In this document: piece after piece, positions 5,272 through 8,711 of the stretch
How the letters are laid out: each line of letters starts with the position of its first letter
Position numbering within the stretch: the first letter of the stretch is position 1
Source: Verrucomicrobiota bacterium
GTDB lineage: Bacteria > Verrucomicrobiota > Verrucomicrobiia > Opitutales > Opitutaceae
Assembly (NCBI GenBank): GCA_030916665.1
Contig: JAUPWC010000038.1
Span: 1-8,711, forward strand
DNA length: 8,711 bases
Direction: 5' to 3'
Translations under genes and position numbers: made by a program
The notes under the pieces: generated by a model
What the model was told of the DNA's origin: nothing
The model's database searches: none
Seen by the model: only the letters and a program-made list of their open reading frames with translations

Positions 5272-7374
5272 ATGAACACGATCTCTCCCTCCTCCCAGTC
5301 ACGCCGGCCGGTTGCGGCGCTGTGCGCGGTGCTCTGCGGCTTTGTCGCCCTGAACGCCGCCGAGAAGAAAGAACCGCCGCTCGAGAACTACATCGATTTC
5401 TCGGTGGGTGCCGCCTCCCTCGATGGCGACAAGCCGTCCTTCCAGAAAGGGCAGCAGCTCGAAAAGGACGGATTCGGCGGCATCGAGGCCCTCCACTACA
5501 CCAAGGCCCTCAACGACACGACGACGCTGACCCTCGACGCCCGGGCGCTCGCGGGCAACAACGACTATCTGTTCGACCTGAAGATCACCAAGGAAGACCT
5601 CGGTTTCCTCAAGTTTGGCTACAAGGAGTTCCGCGTCTGGTATGACGGCAGCGGCGGCTACCTGCCGTCGCGGGCCTTCATCCTCCCGCTCTACGATGAG
5701 GACCTGTTCACCGACCGGGCCAACCTCTGGCTCGAGCTGGGTTACACGGTCGAGGATCGCCCGCAGTTCAACCTGCGCTATGACCTCTTCACCCGAGAAG
5801 GCACCAAGGATTCGACTTCCTGGGGCGACACCGGCCTGGCGGTGAGCGCCGCCGCGACCCGCGGCCTGCTGCCGACCTTCTTGAAGCTCGACGAGAAACG
5901 CCACCAGCTGTCCGCCAACGTCAAGCAGACGAAGGACAACAGCACCTGGTCGCTCGGCGTGCGCGCCGACAAGGGTGACTACAAGAACTCCCGCAACATC
6001 CGCCGCCGGGCCAACGAGACCGGTCTCGATCGCAAGATCACCGCGAAGGAAGGTCAGGACTACGACCTTTTCCAAGTGCGCGGCTCCTACGAGAACAAGA
6101 TCCATGACAAGCTCATGGTGACCACCGCCGTCGCCCGCACGACCATCGACACGACCCTCAGCGGCAGTCGCATCTACGGCGCCGACTACGATCCGGTGTA
6201 TGACCCGGCCTTTGCCAACCGGCAGCAGCGCGACGAGGGTTTCTTTGACCTGCACGGCGAATCCGAGATGAAGCAGACCGTCGGCACGATCAGCGCCCGT
6301 TACGAGCCAAAGGAACGCCTGGTCATCGTGCCCGCCTTCCGCTTCGAATCCATCGATTGGACCAACTTCGTCCACTTCGAAGAGACCAATGTCGGCAGCG
6401 GCTCGGCCCGCCCCTCCACGCTGGAGGCCGTCGGCGCTGACAGCGAAAAGGACTGGAAGGTCATCTCCGAGAGCCTCGAGGCCCGTTACGCGGGCATCAA
6501 AAACCTCTCGCTCAGCCTCAAGGGCGAGTGGACCAAGTCCGAGGGCGACCTCACCGAGCTGCGCGTCCTTGAGCCCGGCACCTCGCACGCCGCGATCAGC
6601 ATCGACCGCGACTCCGAGTTCGAGCGTGACACCCAGAAGTATGCCGCGACCGCGAACTGGTATGTCCGCCCCGGCACCACCGTCGCCGTGCAGTATTACT
6701 ACAAAGGCCGCACCAACGACTACCGCGCCGTCCGCGACAACACCGTGAGCAGCGCCGATCGCTACCCGGCCTACATCGCCAACCAGGACTTTGAAACCAA
6801 TGACTTCAACGTCCGGCTGAGCACCAAGCTCGGCGACAAGCTGCGTTCCGTGACCCGCTACGACTTTCAGGTCACGACCATCAACACGCAGGATATTGGC
6901 CTGGCCCTCGCCGAGAGCGCCGAGATGGAGACCCACGTTTTTGCCCAGTCCCAGAGCTGGATTCCGAAGGACCGCTGGTATGTGCAGGCCACGATCAACG
7001 AGGTCTGGGACACGCTGCGCACCCCCGCCGCATCCCTCACCGGCGCGGCCGGTGGCCTCGTCAAGAACAGCGACGCCAACTACACCTACGGCAGCCTCGG
7101 TGCCGGCTACGCCCTCGACGAGGACAGCGATCTCTACCTCGACTACACGCTGTCGGAGTCACACGACAGCTGGGTAGACAATTCCAACCGGACCGTCGCG
7201 TATGGCTCGGAATACACCACGCAGATGGCCTCTGCGACTTGGACCCGCCGGCTTGACCGGAACATCTCCGTCTCGTTAAAATACGCCTATGCCAAGAACG
7301 AGGATGTGCCCAACGGCGGCCACGCCGACTACGAGGCGCATCTGATTTACGGCAAGTTGCAGTATCGCTTCTGA
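5272..7374 (+). CDS. Outer-membrane beta-barrel of a porin-cytochrome conduit (MtrB/PioB/OmbB-like)
   Basis: This 700-residue protein is predicted to be a large outer-membrane beta-barrel that sheathes the preceding octaheme cytochrome. A Sec signal peptide (basic RR at 11-12, hydrophobic 13-27, cleavage near ALNAA, residues 26-30) precedes a body rich in alternating polar/hydrophobic strands with Asp/Asn/Gly turns (for example TLTLDARA, NLRYDLFT, VAVQYYYKG, DLYLDYTLS). The protein ends LIYGKLQYRF, with the terminal Phe that marks BAM-assembled barrels. The length fits MtrB/PioB proteins (roughly 650-850 residues). The mature chain has no cysteine, so it lacks the N-terminal CXXC seen in Shewanella MtrB; the Geobacter OmbB type may be a better comparison. 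ATG 5272 is preferred to the overlapping GTG 5269 because AGGA (5261-5264) lies 7 nt upstream, the one clear Shine-Dalgarno in the cluster. A barrel is well supported; exact family membership rests mainly on the neighbouring cytochrome. Confidence 0.82.
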   Translation: MNTISPSSQSRRPVAALCAVLCGFVALNAAEKKEPPLENYIDFSVGAASLDGDKPSFQKGQQLEKDGFGGIEALHYTKALNDTTTLTLDARALAGNNDYLFDLKITKEDLGFLKFGYKEFRVWYDGSGGYLPSRAFILPLYDEDLFTDRANLWLELGYTVEDRPQFNLRYDLFTREGTKDSTSWGDTGLAVSAAATRGLLPTFLKLDEKRHQLSANVKQTKDNSTWSLGVRADKGDYKNSRNIRRRANETGLDRKITAKEGQDYDLFQVRGSYENKIHDKLMVTTAVARTTIDTTLSGSRIYGADYDPVYDPAFANRQQRDEGFFDLHGESEMKQTVGTISARYEPKERLVIVPAFRFESIDWTNFVHFEETNVGSGSARPSTLEAVGADSEKDWKVISESLEARYAGIKNLSLSLKGEWTKSEGDLTELRVLEPGTSHAAISIDRDSEFERDTQKYAATANWYVRPGTTVAVQYYYKGRTNDYRAVRDNTVSSADRYPAYIANQDFETNDFNVRLSTKLGDKLRSVTRYDFQVTTINTQDIGLALAESAEMETHVFAQSQSWIPKDRWYVQATINEVWDTLRTPAASLTGAAGGLVKNSDANYTYGSLGAGYALDEDSDLYLDYTLSESHDSWVDNSNRTVAYGSEYTTQMASATWTRRLDRNISVSLKYAYAKNEDVPNGGHADYEAHLIYGKLQYRF

Positions 7375-7403
7375 GTCCCGAACCCTCAACCCCTGCCCAT
7401 TCC

Positions 7404-7742
7404 ATGAAGACCGCGATCAAACTCGTCACCCTCGGCCTGACCCTTGCCGGCGCCGCCAGCCTAGGAGCCGCCACGGCGGCCGAGAACTGGGAAAACCACT
7501 GCGCGTCCTGCCACGGCGAGGACGGCAAGGCCCAGACCAAGCAGGGCAAGAAGCTCAAGATCCGCGATTATACCGACGCCGCCGTGCAGGCCGAACTCAA
7601 GGATGACGCCATGCTCAAGGCCATCCTCGAAGGTTACATCGAGAACGGCAAGGAGCGCATGAAGGGCTTCAAGGACGAGTTCGAGAATCCCGACCAGGAG
7701 GCCAAGGACCTGGTCGCCTATATTCGCAAGCTCAAGGCCTGA
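7404..7742 (+). CDS. Periplasmic monoheme class I cytochrome c
   Basis: This small soluble electron carrier has 112 residues, about 87 after signal removal. The signal peptide spans residues 1-25 or so (basic MKTAIK, hydrophobic LVTLGLTLAGAASLGA, cleavage near ATA-AE). The mature protein opens with NHCASCHGEDGKA, giving one heme site, C33-C36-H37. M86 in NGKERMKGF is the likely axial methionine, and the chain closes with the usual C-terminal helix (AKDLVAYIRKLK). These are class I cytochrome c marks. It starts 29 bp after the barrel gene and is followed by a hairpin terminator, so it is probably the last gene of the octaheme-barrel transcript. Its likely job is to shuttle electrons between the inner-membrane NapC/NirT protein and the octaheme protein, like MtoD of iron oxidisers; this is inferred from context. 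No Shine-Dalgarno is visible before ATG 7404. Confidence 0.92.
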   Translation: MKTAIKLVTLGLTLAGAASLGAATAAENWENHCASCHGEDGKAQTKQGKKLKIRDYTDAAVQAELKDDAMLKAILEGYIENGKERMKGFKDEFENPDQEAKDLVAYIRKLKA

Positions 7743-7761
7743 CCCGGAAAAGACCTACCCC

Positions 7762-7807
7762 TGCTCCGGCGTGAATCCCAGCCCCTTCGCGCCGGAGCAT
7801 TTCATTT
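7762..7807 (+). terminator. Rho-independent terminator after the monoheme cytochrome gene
   Basis: A perfect 10-bp inverted repeat (TGCTCCGGCG at 7762-7771, CGCCGGAGCA at 7790-7799) can be extended inward by four pairs, one of them G-U, leaving a 10-nt loop (7776-7785). The stem is followed at once by TTTCATTT (7800-7807). It starts 20 bp after the cytochrome stop and ends 21 bp before the next start. It may end the octaheme-barrel-cytochrome transcript, or act as a partial terminator that lowers expression of the membrane cytochrome downstream. Confidence 0.75.
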
Positions 7808-7828
7808 CCGCGGGCAGCCATCCACGCC

Positions 7829-8711
7829 ATGAGTGAGGAATCCAATCCCGCCAATCCACCCCCGGTTGCGCGCTCAAACTTCAACAACTGGATCAGCGCG
7901 CTCGGCGCCGTGCTCGCCATCGGGGCGTTCTTCTCGTTTGCCCTGCTGACCTGGATGGACCTCACCGGGTCCAACAAGAATCCCTACCTCGGCATCTTCA
8001 CCTACATCGTCGCCCCCGGCTTCCTGATCGCCGGCCTGACGATGATTTTCTTCGGCGCCTGGGCGCAGCGCCGCTGGATGCGCAAGCATACGTCCGCGCC
8101 CGACAAGTGGCGGCTTGATTTCAACAACCGCTCGCAGCGCCGTATGCTCGTGCTCTTCGGTTGCGGCGGCGTGCTGTTCCTGCTCCTCAGCGCGTTTGGC
8201 AGCTACCAGTCCTACCACTACGCCGAGTCCAACCAGTTCTGCGGCCAAGTCTGCCACTCGGCCATGAACCCTGAATACCAGACCTACCAGCGCGGCGCGC
8301 ACGCCCGCGTGGATTGCGTCGAGTGCCACGTCGGCTCCGGCGCCCAGGCCTTCATCGAGGCCAAGCTCAACGGCACGCGCCAGCTCATCGGCTTCACCCT
8401 CGACAACTACCAGCGGCCGATCCCCACGCCGGTCCACAACCTCCGCCCGGCGCGCGAGACCTGCGAGAAGTGCCACTGGCCCGAGAAATTCCACGGCAAC
8501 GTCGAGCTGGTCTACGACCACTACCTCTCCAACCGGAAGAACGACTCCTACACCGTGCGCATGCTCATGCACGTCAACTCCGGCCGCCGCGGCAGCCCGC
8601 TCGGCGGCATCCACTGGCACGTCAGCCCCGACAACGTCGTCGAATACTACGCCGCCGATGAGAAGCGCCAGGACATCGTCTGGATGCGGGTGACGAACAA
8701 GAAGGACGGCA
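7829..8711 (+). CDS. NapC/NirT-type membrane multiheme cytochrome c, ImcH-like (partial, 3' end outside window)
   Basis: The reading frame is open from ATG 7829 to the window end (294 codons seen, no stop). Three predicted membrane helices lie at about residues 21-45, 53-79 and 105-125, followed by a periplasmic heme domain. Heme sites seen are CGQVCH (138-143, a CX3CH form), CVECH (163-167) and CEKCH (212-216). The string DCVECHVGSGA and the block NLRPARETCEKCHWPEKFHG are typical of the NapC/NirT family, whose members oxidise quinols (or reduce quinones) at the inner membrane and pass electrons to periplasmic cytochromes. NapC, NrfH and CymA have one N-terminal helix; three helices recall ImcH of Geobacter, needed for respiration of high-potential extracellular acceptors, a protein with more hemes than NapC. 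The missing C-terminus may hold further heme sites. Its place beside a barrel-cytochrome pair suggests it is the quinone link of the same pathway. No Shine-Dalgarno is seen; ATG 7829 gives a short cytoplasmic N-terminus. Confidence 0.9.
   Translation, partial: MSEESNPANPPPVARSNFNNWISALGAVLAIGAFFSFALLTWMDLTGSNKNPYLGIFTYIVAPGFLIAGLTMIFFGAWAQRRWMRKHTSAPDKWRLDFNNRSQRRMLVLFGCGGVLFLLLSAFGSYQSYHYAESNQFCGQVCHSAMNPEYQTYQRGAHARVDCVECHVGSGAQAFIEAKLNGTRQLIGFTLDNYQRPIPTPVHNLRPARETCEKCHWPEKFHGNVELVYDHYLSNRKNDSYTVRMLMHVNSGRRGSPLGGIHWHVSPDNVVEYYAADEKRQDIVWMRVTNKKDG

Noticed and set aside
5299..6936. 545-residue open frame on the minus strand inside the barrel gene
   Set aside because: It is antisense to a well-supported outer-membrane protein. 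Its Val/Gly/Ala-rich composition is what a GC-biased gene gives on the opposite strand, and no motif or start context supports it.
1..8711. CRISPR array, tRNA/rRNA genes, transposase or phage genes
   Set aside because: No regularly spaced direct repeats, RNA gene signatures, or transposase/integrase-like proteins were seen in any frame.

Overview
This GC-rich window (coding regions with strong G/C preference at third codon positions) comes from a Gram-negative bacterium. The gene set, the repeat families and the general lack of Shine-Dalgarno motifs suggest a verrucomicrobial lineage, perhaps Opitutaceae. That placement is inference from general resemblance, not a search result. All seven supported genes lie on the plus strand.

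Positions 1-4192 hold ordinary chromosomal genes. They are recN (DNA repair ATPase), a LysN-like class I/II aminotransferase, and a Tat-exported sugar-isomerase-like TIM-barrel protein. Palindromic intergenic repeats follow the first two genes: an 83-bp inverted repeat at 1740-1822 after recN and an 84-bp inverted repeat at 3146-3229 after the aminotransferase. They look like dispersed, non-coding, REP-like elements that may also end transcription.

Positions 4193-8711 hold the interesting part, a cluster for moving electrons across the cell envelope. It starts with a leader of about 270 bp containing a hairpin and three TTGTGCA boxes, two of them facing each other as a 19-bp operator-like palindrome. 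The genes that follow encode (i) a lipoprotein c-type cytochrome with eight heme sites, one of them CX4CH; (ii) a 700-residue outer-membrane beta-barrel of MtrB/PioB/OmbB character; (iii) a small periplasmic monoheme class I cytochrome c; and, after a hairpin terminator, (iv) a NapC/NirT-type quinol-linked cytochrome with three N-terminal membrane helices (ImcH-like), cut off by the window end.

Read together, the quinone pool in the inner membrane would exchange electrons with the NapC/NirT protein. The monoheme cytochrome would shuttle them across the periplasm, and the octaheme protein inside the barrel would carry them through the outer membrane. The parts list parallels the known MtoA-MtoB-MtoD-CymA set of iron oxidisers and the Omb/Oma-ImcH parts of Geobacter. 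The direction of flow (metal/humic reduction or Fe(II) oxidation) cannot be read from the sequence. No cell-surface multiheme cytochrome is visible, but one could lie downstream.
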